From contig JAFTCU010000230.1 of NCBI GenBank assembly GCA_017454585.1, positions 1 through 10,194 on the forward strand: a DNA stretch of 10,194 bases. The letters are read 5' to 3'. The notes beneath the pieces were generated by a model that searched no databases, was not told the origin of the DNA, and saw nothing but the letters and a program-made list of their open reading frames with translations. The translations under genes and the position numbers were made by a program. Within the stretch, counting starts at the first letter, position 1; every line of letters begins with the position of its first letter. This document shows positions 1-7,032 of this stretch, in pieces. Source of the stretch: Thermoguttaceae bacterium. Its GTDB lineage: Bacteria > Planctomycetota > Planctomycetia > Pirellulales > Thermoguttaceae.

Positions 1-583
1 AAGCTCGGCGGATGGCCTCGGCGAACGTTGGGACGTCCACCCCGATTTCACGCTGGTTGACCGTGCACTTGATATTCGGGTGGTAGAACTCGATCGGGTC
101 CTCGATCGTGATGATGTGGTGGTCCACGTTTTCGTTCAGCCACTTGATCATCGCGGCCAGTGTCGTGGTTTTTCCGGAACCGGTCGGGCCAGTGACGAGC
201 AGAAGACCACGCGGACGCTGGATCAGTTCGCGACAGACCGGCGGCGTGTGGAGCTCGTCCATCGAGAGCATTTTGTTCGGGATCTGACGCAAAACCATCG
301 CGACGTTGCCGCGCTGACGGAAAACCGAAACACGGAATCGGGCCTGGTCCCCAAACGAGAAACCAAAGTCCGTGCTTCCCATTTCCTGCAGTTCCTGCTG
401 GCAACGGGACGGCGTAATACTTTTCATCAAGGCCACGGTATCGTCCGGCATGAGTTCATTCGTTTCAAGACGCACAAGACGCCCGTGAAGACGCACGACC
501 GGCGGCTGACCCGTGGTAATGTGAAGGTCAGAAACACCCTGTTTCACGACCGTTTGGAGGAGTTTATCAATAAGTACTGCCAT
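1..583 (-). CDS. pilT: PilT-type twitching motility / pilus retraction ATPase (partial, C-terminus outside window)
   Basis: Hexameric cytoplasmic ATPase that drives type IV pilus retraction. The reading frame runs from an ATG at 583-581 (MAVLIDKLLQTVVKQGVSDLHI) off the left edge, giving 194 codons of an expected 340-370. Visible landmarks are the N-terminal SDLHITTGQPP segment (about residues 18-28), a Walker A GPTGSGKT at residues 132-139, and the Asp box ITIEDPIEF at 158-166. The Walker B and His box lie beyond the window. The short N-terminal domain and ITIEDPIEF identify PilT/PilU rather than PilB. A weak AAAGG lies about 10 bases before the start. It follows the PilB-type gene on the same strand after 172 bases filled by a heptad-repeat element. 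I see no good promoter of its own, so read-through from pilB is plausible. PilU is the main alternative. Confidence 0.93.
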   Translation of the reverse strand, partial: MAVLIDKLLQTVVKQGVSDLHITTGQPPVVRLHGRLVRLETNELMPDDTVALMKSITPSRCQQELQEMGSTDFGFSFGDQARFRVSVFRQRGNVAMVLRQIPNKMLSMDELHTPPVCRELIQRPRGLLLVTGPTGSGKTTTLAAMIKWLNENVDHHIITIEDPIEFYHPNIKCTVNQREIGVDVPTFAEAIRRA

Positions 584-607
584 AGTTGATCAACCTTTAT
601 AATAAAT

Positions 608-752
608 GAATAAAGAATAAAGAATAATGAATAATGAATAATGAATAACGAATAATGAGAAAATTTTGGTTCACTCTTTCTGAAACGAACATTCCGCGAA
701 GCGTCATTATTCGTTATTCGTTATTCGTTATTCGTTATTCATTATTCGTTCG
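608..752. repeat. Heptad-armed inverted repeat element A
   Basis: The left arm (608-656) is seven tandem heptads of the form GAATAAA/GAATAAT/GAATAAC. The right arm (704-745, with a degenerate unit to 752) is six tandem heptads TCATTAT/TCGTTAT. The arms are reverse complements of each other, so the strand can fold into an AT-rich stem of more than 40 pairs around a 47-base interior. The interior contains, on the minus strand, TGACGCTTCGCG (706-695) and TTTCAGAAAGA (685-675) separated by nine bases. The same arrangement recurs in the element at 2653-2760. It fills the pilB-pilT intergenic region and starts 4 bases after the pilB stop codon. Confidence 0.88.
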
Positions 753-755
753 ATC

Positions 756-2486
756 TCACCCGTCTTCTTCGGACATCTTGGCGACGCGGAGGACTTCCTC
801 GATTGTTGTAATCCCTTTACATACTTTATAAAGACCGTCCACATAAAGGGTTTTCATTCCTTCCATGATAGCGGCCTGACGGATTTGCGCAGTTGGGGCT
901 TCCGCAAACGTCAATTCACGGATCTTGCTCGACATTTTCATCAGCTCGTAAATGCCCAAACGCCCCTTGTACCCTTTCATATTGCAGGTAGGACAACCAC
1001 GGCCGTGCATAAAATGCGCGTTTTCCAGGGCGTGTTCCGGAAAACCTATCGAATCGATTACCGATTGCGGCGGCTGGAATGGCTCGCGGCACTTTTTGCA
1101 GACCGTTCGAACCAGACGCTGAGCCATGATCGCGATAACGGAACTGGCGATCAGGTACGACGGAACCCCCATATCGGCCAGTCGGGTCACAGCAGAAGGG
1201 GCGTCGTTCGTATGAAGCGTACTGAAGACAAGGTGCCCGGTAAGAGACGCCTGAATACCCATCTGGGCGGTTTCAAGGTCTCGCATTTCACCGACCAGAA
1301 TGATGTTCGGAGCCTGACGCAGCATGGAACGAATAACGGTCGCAAAGTCCAAACCAATCGAGTGTTTGATCTCTACCTGGTTGATCCCCGCCAAATAATA
1401 CTCGACCGGGTCTTCGGCCGTGATGATTTTCCGGTCGGGGGTATTTAGGGCGTTCAAAGCGGCGTAAAGAGAGGTCGTTTTGCCCGAGCCTGTAGGACCC
1501 GTGACCAGAATGATCCCATTCGGGCGGCGGATCAACGTATTAAATGTCGTATAATCATCTTCCGCGAAACCGAGCTGACGCAGACCGATCTTGATATTGT
1601 CTTTGTCAAGAATACGCATGACAACAGACTGACCGTGGTTTGTCGGGATGATACTCACACGAAGGTCGAGCTCTTTGTCACCGACAGTCACCTTGATTCG
1701 ACCGTCCTGCGTACGACGCCGCTCCGCGATGTCCAGCTTTGACAAAATTTTAATACGGGACAGCAGTGCGCCCAACAGACGACGCGGCGGACTTTCACGT
1801 TCGACCAGAACACCATCAATACGGTAACGAATACGAATACGATCTTCAAACGGTTCAATGTGAATATCGGACGCTTTGAGCTGCACGGCCTCGGTGATGA
1901 TGAGCTGCGTCAAACGAACGATCATGGCACTGGATTCATCGACGTTTTCGTCATCCCCGCCAGTTCCATAAAGGTCGGTTTCCGAGAAATCGATGTTCGT
2001 TTCTACCTGCTTGCCGTCAACTTCCTGCATTAGAGGAATCGCCTGCGCAAGTTCCTGCTGACCGTATAGTGCGTTGATCGTCTTCTGAATGGCTTCTTTC
2101 GGCGACAGATTAATATTAATACGCCGATTGAGCATGAAGGTCAGTTTGTCAATGGCGTTGAAATCTTCAGGTTCACTTGTCGCGATGGTTAATTCACCGT
2201 CATCGGCGGCAATCGGCACAATGTTGAACTCCCGGGCAATGTGTTCAGGCACAAGAGCCACGACTTCCGGCGGAATCTCGACTGTTGAAAGTTTTACAAA
2301 TTTCGTGCCGTATTCTTCCGCCATGGCACGCATGACATTATTCGCAGAAACGTAATTAAGCTGAACAAGCGCATCCCCCAGTTTGATGTGCTGTCTTTCA
2401 GCAAACGTTTTTGCTTCCTCAAGCTGGTCGTTCGTCAAGATCCCACACTTGACGAGGATCGCAGCAAAATTTCTTTTTTTGGCCAT
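756..2486 (-). CDS. pilB: PilB/GspE-family type IV pilus (or type II secretion) assembly ATPase
   Basis: Cytoplasmic AAA-like motor that powers pilin polymerisation; 576 residues, usual for the family. An N-terminal GspE/MshEN-type domain (about 1-145; LVKCGILTNDQLEEA, KLGDALVQLNYVS) is followed by a linker and the ATPase core. The core has SDIHIEPFED (206-215), Walker A GPTGSGKTT (330-338), Asp box ITAEDPVEY (355-363), Walker B/Glu box ILVGEMRD (396-403) and His box GHLVFSTLHTNDA (417-429). A zinc-type tetracysteine, CKKC (463-466) and CPTC (498-501), is typical of PilB/GspE. I chose the ATG at 2486-2484, because AAGGGGA lies 5 bases upstream; the frame also opens at 2537, with 17 extra residues and no such site. 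The stretch before Walker B reads LRQAPN where many homologues have LRQDPD. Adjacency to pilT favours PilB over GspE. A promoter lies at 2557-2584. Confidence 0.93.
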   Translation of the reverse strand: MAKKRNFAAILVKCGILTNDQLEEAKTFAERQHIKLGDALVQLNYVSANNVMRAMAEEYGTKFVKLSTVEIPPEVVALVPEHIAREFNIVPIAADDGELTIATSEPEDFNAIDKLTFMLNRRININLSPKEAIQKTINALYGQQELAQAIPLMQEVDGKQVETNIDFSETDLYGTGGDDENVDESSAMIVRLTQLIITEAVQLKASDIHIEPFEDRIRIRYRIDGVLVERESPPRRLLGALLSRIKILSKLDIAERRRTQDGRIKVTVGDKELDLRVSIIPTNHGQSVVMRILDKDNIKIGLRQLGFAEDDYTTFNTLIRRPNGIILVTGPTGSGKTTSLYAALNALNTPDRKIITAEDPVEYYLAGINQVEIKHSIGLDFATVIRSMLRQAPNIILVGEMRDLETAQMGIQASLTGHLVFSTLHTNDAPSAVTRLADMGVPSYLIASSVIAIMAQRLVRTVCKKCREPFQPPQSVIDSIGFPEHALENAHFMHGRGCPTCNMKGYKGRLGIYELMKMSSKIRELTFAEAPTAQIRQAAIMEGMKTLYVDGLYKVCKGITTIEEVLRVAKMSEEDG

Positions 2487-2556
2487 GAAGGTCCCCTTAA
2501 ATTTTTTTGAATAGAGCCGCAGCCTCAGTGGATTCAAAAACTATCTCACTTTATAT

Positions 2557-2584
2557 AGATTACTTCATTAGAGGTTTTTGTCAA
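2557..2584 (-). promoter_or_regulatory. Sigma70-type promoter of pilB
   Basis: On the minus strand a perfect -35 TTGACA (2584-2579) is followed by 16 bases and TAATCT (2562-2557). Transcription would begin near 2550, giving a leader of about 65 bases before the pilB ATG. Only A/T-rich sequence lies upstream of the -35. Confidence 0.6.
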
Positions 2585-2596
2585 GTATCACCGATT

Positions 2597-2640
2597 CAAA
2601 ATTTGTCGAAATTTTAGAAAATTTTCAAATTTTTTTGAGA
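2597..2640. promoter_or_regulatory. Phased A/T tracts upstream of the pilB promoter
   Basis: Four AnTn tracts lie just upstream of the pilB -35. Their A-to-T junctions are at 2601/2602, 2611/2612, 2621/2622 and 2629/2630, so spacings are 10, 10 and 8 bases. Tracts phased near the helical repeat are known to bend DNA, and A/T-rich sequence here can act as an UP element. The role is inferred. Confidence 0.4.
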
Positions 2641-2652
2641 CTGGGCGTGAAA

Positions 2653-2760
2653 GAGTTAGGAGTGTGGAGTGAGGAGTTGACGCTTCGCGTAACGAGGCTT
2701 TCAGAAAGAATTCGACCCATAAAAAGCCGACGGCTTTTCCAACTCCTAACTCCTAACTTC
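2653..2760. repeat. Heptad-armed inverted repeat element B
   Basis: The left arm (2653-2680) is four degenerate heptads, GAGTTAG, GAGTGTG, GAGTGAG and GAGTTGA. The right arm (2741-2760) is AACTCCT, AACTCCT and a partial unit. AGTTAGGAGT (2654-2663) is perfectly complementary to ACTCCTAACT at 2742-2751 and again at 2749-2758. The interior carries TGACGCTTCGCG (2678-2689), nine bases, then TTTCAGAAAGA (2699-2709), exactly as in element A but on the opposite strand. The far end overlaps the stop codon of the minus-strand gene that ends at 2759. The element lies between that gene and pilB. Confidence 0.83.
2720..2738 (-). terminator. Possible weak intrinsic terminator inside element B
   Basis: Read on the minus strand, AAAAGCC, a GTC loop and GGCTTTT form a short stem that ends in a run of five T. 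It sits about 20-40 bases past the stop codon at 2761-2759, in the right direction to end that transcript before pilB. The stem is short and mostly A-T, so efficiency is doubtful. Confidence 0.38.
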
Positions 2761-3892
2761 ATTGCGCCTGTGATTTCTGCCCGTCTGGCGACCCGGCGAT
2801 GGGGGTTCCTTCCGGGAGCGGTCTGGAAGCGACAGCAAAACCTTGACGGTAAGCCTCCGCCTTCAGCGGGTTAAAAGTTCCAAACCCGGTCGGGTAGATC
2901 CAAAACGTCAGCGTATCTTTTCCCGGAGTGAGTTTTTCCAGCGCACTGAGGAATTTTGAGCAGGGAAGCAGTGCCTGCTCAAGTGTCTCGCCTTCGACCT
3001 CGATGTCAGGCGGAATGACTTTCAGGTAAACGCCGACTTTGGAACCCTGAAGCCGTGTTTCTGTGTGAAGCCGGAATCCCTTGTAGGGGCCCAGGACTTC
3101 AGTTCGGACTCCTTTTACCATGAGAGTTCGCATTATCTCGGGAATTCTGCGTTCGTATTCCTTCATAAGTTCGTCAAGAGGGACGTGCAGGACGTAGCCA
3201 TGATCAAGCATGAAGTGCATCTCCCGACTGTCCACGGAGTGAACGATCGGTGTCATTTTGTGCTCGATGGTTTTGGGGCCGCCGTTGGCCGCGCCGGGGG
3301 TTTGAAGAAACTGGATCTTGGCTTCCAGCGCTTTGATTTCGTTCTGCAACTGGATGGATTCCTGCGAAAGCGCAAGCAACTCGCGGTTCTGAAGGTCTTT
3401 CTCGCTTGTTTTCGTCGCCAGTTCCTTCTGGATCATGGAAAGGGCGGACGTCAATTGAACGATTTCCTCTGCAAAAGCCGTTTGTTCAGCTTCGAGTCGG
3501 GTATTCTGAAGCCGAAGCTCTTGAACATCTGAACCAAGCTGGCGCTGGATCTGAGCGGTTGTTTCAATGGTTTCCGCAGCCAGTTTCAATTCGTTCTGGA
3601 GTTTTTCCCGTTCGTCAGGCGTGAGAGGCGGTAATGGAGAGCGGAGCGCGGAATTACGCGTTGAGTCCTCCTCGGGAGGCGGAAGCGGAAGCGTCAGTTC
3701 ATCCTCTGCCGTGGCGCTGGCCGACTGTTCTTTCTGCGCCAGTTCTTTCAGACGGCTCGACGTCAAACCGCTTTTCACCTGTGCGCCGACCACCACCACG
3801 AGGATGATAAGGATCCCCACGATATTCGACACGACGTCCAGAAACGAGTCCTGTCCGTTATCGAGGTCTTGATGGGGAATGGGGCGGCGCAT
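2759..3892 (-). CDS. Membrane-anchored coiled-coil protein with ExbD/MotB-like N-terminal helix (planctomycete-type conserved hypothetical)
   Basis: 377 residues, function not established. A short basic cytoplasmic start (MRRPIPHQDLDNGQDS) leads into one transmembrane helix (about 17-40, FLDVVSNIVGILIILVVVV). A proline/acid-rich stretch follows (about 60-92), then a long predicted coiled coil (about 95-198, rich in Glu, Gln and Leu), and an exported C-terminal domain (about 205-360) ending in RPLPEGTPIAGSPDG. Asp19 at the head of the helix sits like the proton-path Asp of ExbD/TolR and MotB, so a stator-like or envelope-spanning role is possible. No ExbB/MotA partner is next to it in this window. 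I start at the ATG at 3892 because the frame's upstream extension to 4081 passes through the gene's own promoter and encodes nothing recognisable. No clear Shine-Dalgarno is visible. It lies upstream of pilB on the same strand, but pilB has its own promoter. Confidence 0.75.
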   Translation of the reverse strand: MRRPIPHQDLDNGQDSFLDVVSNIVGILIILVVVVGAQVKSGLTSSRLKELAQKEQSASATAEDELTLPLPPPEEDSTRNSALRSPLPPLTPDEREKLQNELKLAAETIETTAQIQRQLGSDVQELRLQNTRLEAEQTAFAEEIVQLTSALSMIQKELATKTSEKDLQNRELLALSQESIQLQNEIKALEAKIQFLQTPGAANGGPKTIEHKMTPIVHSVDSREMHFMLDHGYVLHVPLDELMKEYERRIPEIMRTLMVKGVRTEVLGPYKGFRLHTETRLQGSKVGVYLKVIPPDIEVEGETLEQALLPCSKFLSALEKLTPGKDTLTFWIYPTGFGTFNPLKAEAYRQGFAVASRPLPEGTPIAGSPDGQKSQAQ

Positions 3893-3964
3893 GGCGAAAC
3901 ACAAAAAAACAAAAAAAGGAACGAACCAAAAACCGGGACGGCCCGGCGGTCGCCCATTCGTGGA

Positions 3965-3993
3965 ATCATACCACAAAAAACGGAAAGATGCAA
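3965..3993 (-). promoter_or_regulatory. Sigma70-type promoter of the coiled-coil membrane protein gene
   Basis: On the minus strand TTGCAT (3993-3988), 17 bases and TATGAT (3970-3965) form a near-consensus promoter. Transcription would start near 3958, about 65 bases before the ATG at 3892. This supports the short start over the longer open frame. Confidence 0.6.
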
Positions 3994-4018
3994 GACCGTT
4001 TTTTTTCTTTGCCCCCCC

Positions 4019-4047
4019 TTTACATTTCGTGGGGTTTGTTGTAGATT
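4019..4047 (+). promoter_or_regulatory. Sigma70-type promoter of the GH123-like gene
   Basis: TTTACA (4019-4024), a 17-base spacer and TAGATT (4042-4047) lie about 65 bases before the ATG at 4112. Together with the minus-strand promoter at 3965-3993 this is a divergent pair whose -35 boxes are 25 bases apart, separated by a poly-T and a poly-C run. Confidence 0.55.
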
Positions 4048-4111
4048 GAACGCATTGAGGATTTTTTTGTTCCTGCCCCACGTCTCCCCTTTTTTTGAAA
4101 AGGATTTCACC

Positions 4112-7030
4112 ATGCGCATTTTACGCTCGTTTCTTCTGGTCTTTCTGTTTTTGTCCGCCGTGCCGCCTTTGCAGGCGGTGACGTTTGATCTTGCCGACCC
4201 TGGCTGGAAACTCTCGGGCGGTGAGGGCCGTCGTCTTGAAAACGTCACGGGCGCACAGGGGACCGTTCTTGAACTGACCGGCGACGGAAAACACTCGACC
4301 GTCTGGGCCTTGAATGATATTCCAGTCGTGCCCGGAAAAATCGGCCTGGTCCGGTACAAGGTGCGCCGCGTCGCAGGTTCCGGCGGCGGCATGACCGGCA
4401 TGAACTTCGCCAACTTCGACGTCTCCGTCCCGGAAAAATGGGAAACCAAAACCCTCATCTTCAAAATTCCGGAAGGCGAACAGTCCGGGACCCTCCGTCT
4501 GGGGCAGTGGAACGCTGCTGCGACGCTTCAGTTCGCCGAGTGCGAATTCCTGTACCTGACGCCCGTGTTCAACGCCTCCGGCCTCGGTGACGATGAATCG
4601 GTCACGGAAGAACCGACCGGCAAGGTTTACCGCTTCACCTCGGCGTTTGGCGGCTCGCAGGGGAATTACTCCCGCACGCTCGACAGTACCCGCGTCTGGT
4701 TCAATTCGGACCGCTGGTGCTTCGGGACGAATACGGAACTGCTTTACCATTTCCGCGCCGCAGACGTTCAGGAAGACGGACGTTTCTTCGGCGGGAAATT
4801 CGAGTTTACCGTGGGCTACTACGCCGGCGGCTCCCTTCTGGCGGAGTATTCGACGGACGGCGAGTCGTGGAGCGAACTGGCCGTTCAACCCTCGAGCGGC
4901 ACGCAGATCATCGATCTTCCGGCCGTTAAGGGCGGCGCAGAAAACGTCTGGATCCGTTTCAGGGGGCTGGAAAAGTCTAACCTGCAGCTCAACTCGATGA
5001 AGGTCGAGCTTCCGCTTTCTCCGACCGGACCCACGGCCCAGGCGTCGAAAGAGAATACGCCGATCGGAACGCAGGCCGCCGGAACGCACGGCTTCACGTG
5101 CTTCTGGGAACTGGTGGACGGAGACGAGGGGTTTGAGGCCCTGCTTCCCCCGGTGGAGTCCCTCCCGAAAAAGGTTCCGGGCGAGCAGGTCTTCGAGAAG
5201 AAACTGACCTGGAAAGACGCTCAGGGGGCCGAAAAGACCGCCACGGTCCGCTGCCGGTACTACGTCGCCGAGTTTTACCGCGAGGATTACGGCCAGACGC
5301 TCGACGTCTCCTCCGACGCGCTGGGCGTCTGGACGTGCGAAGCGCCTTGGAAGATTTACCGGAAACGCGCCCTTCCGATCGCCAAAGCCCCCCAAGGGAC
5401 CGGCCTGAAAATCTCTGCCGCACGGAATGACTATGAGTCGGTCCAGCTCGTTCTGAAGCCGAAAGTCGGCCGGGTGCTGAAAAACGTAACGATCTCCACC
5501 CTCAAAAACCGGACTGGCGAGTTCATCGCGCCGGAAAACGTGACGGTCCGCGACGAGTTCTTCCACTTTGTGGACCATCCGACCGACGCCACGGCCGTGA
5601 AGGAATTTTACCCCGACGCGCTGCCGCCGCTGGTCTTCCCGAAGACGCTCGAAGCGGGTTTGAACGCACCGCTTTGGCTGACGGTTTACGTTCCGTTCGG
5701 GACGCAGGCCGGGGACTATGCCGCAACGGTGACGCTTACGCTGGATGATCAGACCGTTGAGGTTCCGCTGGCGCTGCACGTCTGGGACTTCGACGTTCCG
5801 AAGCGGAACCACTCGGAAAGCGGCTACGGCTTCTACGCGGGGACGGCGTACACCTACCACGGCGCGAAAACCGACGAAGACCGCCGGAAGATCCAGGACA
5901 TGTATTTCGCGTTCATCGGGAAGTACCGCCTGAGCGTTTACAGTCCGGAGGGGATGGACTCGATCCGGTATAATTTTATCGTCGATGAGGAAAAACCCGA
6001 GAATTCGCGCTGCGAGGTGGATTTCAGCAAATTCGACCCGGCAATGGAAAAGGCGGTGAAAGAATACGGCTGCACCAACTTCACCCTGCACTTCCCCGGA
6101 ATGGGCGGAGGAACGTTCCACGACCGGTACGAACCGGAAATCAAGGGCTTCGGCGAGAATACCGTCGAGTACCAGGCGATGTTCTCGTCGATGGTCCGGC
6201 AGGTCGAGGCCCACCTGAAGGAAAAGGGCTGGATCCGGATGGCCTACGTCTATTGGTTCGATGAACCGGACGTGAAGGACTACGAGTTCGTGAAGAACGG
6301 CATGAACCGGATCAAGAAATACGCTCCGGAGATCCAGACTATGCTGACCGAGGAGCCGTCGGAAGACGTGATCGCCGGCTCGAAACTCGGGAAGATCGAC
6401 ATCTGGTGCCCGGTCACACCGAATTTCAACGAGGAGCTGGCGAATAAATGCCGGGAAAAGGGCGAGCGGTTCTGGTGGTACGTCTGCTGCTGGCCGCACG
6501 CGCCGTACTGCACGGAGTTCACCGACCACCCCGCCGTTGAACTGCGCACGTGGTACTGGCAGACGTGGAAGTACGACGTCGTCGGGACTCTCATCTGGAC
6601 GTTGAACTGGTGGACCTCCAACACGGCCTTCCCGAATGAGCAGCAGAACCCGTACCTCGATCCGATGAGCTACGTCAGCGGGTACGACACGCCGCCGGGA
6701 ACGAAGCGTTTCTGGGGGAACGGCGACGGTCGGCTTTTCTACCCGCCGCTTTCCTGCGCCACTCCGAACACGGGAGAAACGCCCAATTTCGACGAACCGG
6801 TTGCGAGTATGCGTCTGGAAATGCTCCGTGAAGGGTGCGAGGACTTTGAGTTCCTCTGGCTCCTGCGGGAAAAACTCAAGACCGCCACGCCCGAGCAGCG
6901 CGCGAAGTACGAAAAACTCCTGACCGTTCCGGAAGAGATCACCGCTTCCATGACGGAGTTCAGCAAAGACCCCGCGCCGATCTACCGTCACCGGAAGGCC
7001 GTGGCTGAGGCGATCGAGGCGATGGAGTAG
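4112..7030 (+). CDS. Secreted GH123-like glycoside hydrolase with DUF4091 domain and N-terminal beta-sandwich modules
   Basis: 972 residues, much longer than a minimal GH123 enzyme (about 550-600). A signal peptide (MRILRSFLLVFLFLSAVPPLQA) is followed by two regions that look like beta-sandwich or carbohydrate-binding modules (about 24-150 and 155-330). Next come the GH123-type N-terminal sandwich (AARNDYESVQLVL, 436-448) and a barrel with YWFDEPD. There Asp717-Glu718 match the pair that in GH123 positions the substrate acetamido group and acts as acid/base. The aromatic stretch FWWYVCCWPHAPY (787-799) and the C-terminal EGCEDFEFLWLL are typical of DUF4091. Known GH123 members are N-acetyl-beta-galactosaminidases; the substrate here is inferred only. 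The ATG at 4112 has AAAAGGA 7 bases upstream; the frame opens earlier (3869) but starts upstream of the promoter. It has its own promoter, and a GH2 gene follows after 213 bases. Confidence 0.85.
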   Translation: MRILRSFLLVFLFLSAVPPLQAVTFDLADPGWKLSGGEGRRLENVTGAQGTVLELTGDGKHSTVWALNDIPVVPGKIGLVRYKVRRVAGSGGGMTGMNFANFDVSVPEKWETKTLIFKIPEGEQSGTLRLGQWNAAATLQFAECEFLYLTPVFNASGLGDDESVTEEPTGKVYRFTSAFGGSQGNYSRTLDSTRVWFNSDRWCFGTNTELLYHFRAADVQEDGRFFGGKFEFTVGYYAGGSLLAEYSTDGESWSELAVQPSSGTQIIDLPAVKGGAENVWIRFRGLEKSNLQLNSMKVELPLSPTGPTAQASKENTPIGTQAAGTHGFTCFWELVDGDEGFEALLPPVESLPKKVPGEQVFEKKLTWKDAQGAEKTATVRCRYYVAEFYREDYGQTLDVSSDALGVWTCEAPWKIYRKRALPIAKAPQGTGLKISAARNDYESVQLVLKPKVGRVLKNVTISTLKNRTGEFIAPENVTVRDEFFHFVDHPTDATAVKEFYPDALPPLVFPKTLEAGLNAPLWLTVYVPFGTQAGDYAATVTLTLDDQTVEVPLALHVWDFDVPKRNHSESGYGFYAGTAYTYHGAKTDEDRRKIQDMYFAFIGKYRLSVYSPEGMDSIRYNFIVDEEKPENSRCEVDFSKFDPAMEKAVKEYGCTNFTLHFPGMGGGTFHDRYEPEIKGFGENTVEYQAMFSSMVRQVEAHLKEKGWIRMAYVYWFDEPDVKDYEFVKNGMNRIKKYAPEIQTMLTEEPSEDVIAGSKLGKIDIWCPVTPNFNEELANKCREKGERFWWYVCCWPHAPYCTEFTDHPAVELRTWYWQTWKYDVVGTLIWTLNWWTSNTAFPNEQQNPYLDPMSYVSGYDTPPGTKRFWGNGDGRLFYPPLSCATPNTGETPNFDEPVASMRLEMLREGCEDFEFLWLLREKLKTATPEQRAKYEKLLTVPEEITASMTEFSKDPAPIYRHRKAVAEAIEAME

Positions 7031-7032
7031 GA

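Noticed and set aside
80..589. Plus-strand open frame opposite pilT
   Set aside because: The minus strand encodes an unbroken PilT with Walker A and Asp box. The plus frame has no family features.
608..752. Possible CRISPR array or minisatellite reading of the heptad repeats
   Set aside because: Units are 7 bases with no spacers, and the two arms are inverted relative to each other, which does not fit a CRISPR array. A simple minisatellite does not explain the inverted symmetry or the core shared with the element at 2653-2760.
885..1448. Plus-strand open frame opposite pilB
   Set aside because: It lies entirely within the PilB ATPase domain coding region and has no recognisable content of its own.
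3893..4081. N-terminal extension of the coiled-coil membrane protein by 63 residues
   Set aside because: The extension crosses the minus-strand promoter at 3965-3993 and has no domain. The family-like start MRRPIPHQDL with the membrane helix begins at 3892.
3869..4111. 81-residue N-terminal extension of the GH123-like protein
   Set aside because: It starts upstream of the promoter and would bury the signal peptide. The ATG at 4112 has a good ribosome binding site.
4121..6991. 956-codon open frame on the minus strand opposite the GH123-like gene
   Set aside because: The plus-strand frame has a signal peptide, family motifs, promoter and ribosome binding site. The antisense translation is Arg/Val/Phe-rich with no recognisable domain, as expected from a codon-biased gene that rarely uses the codons that would give antisense stops.
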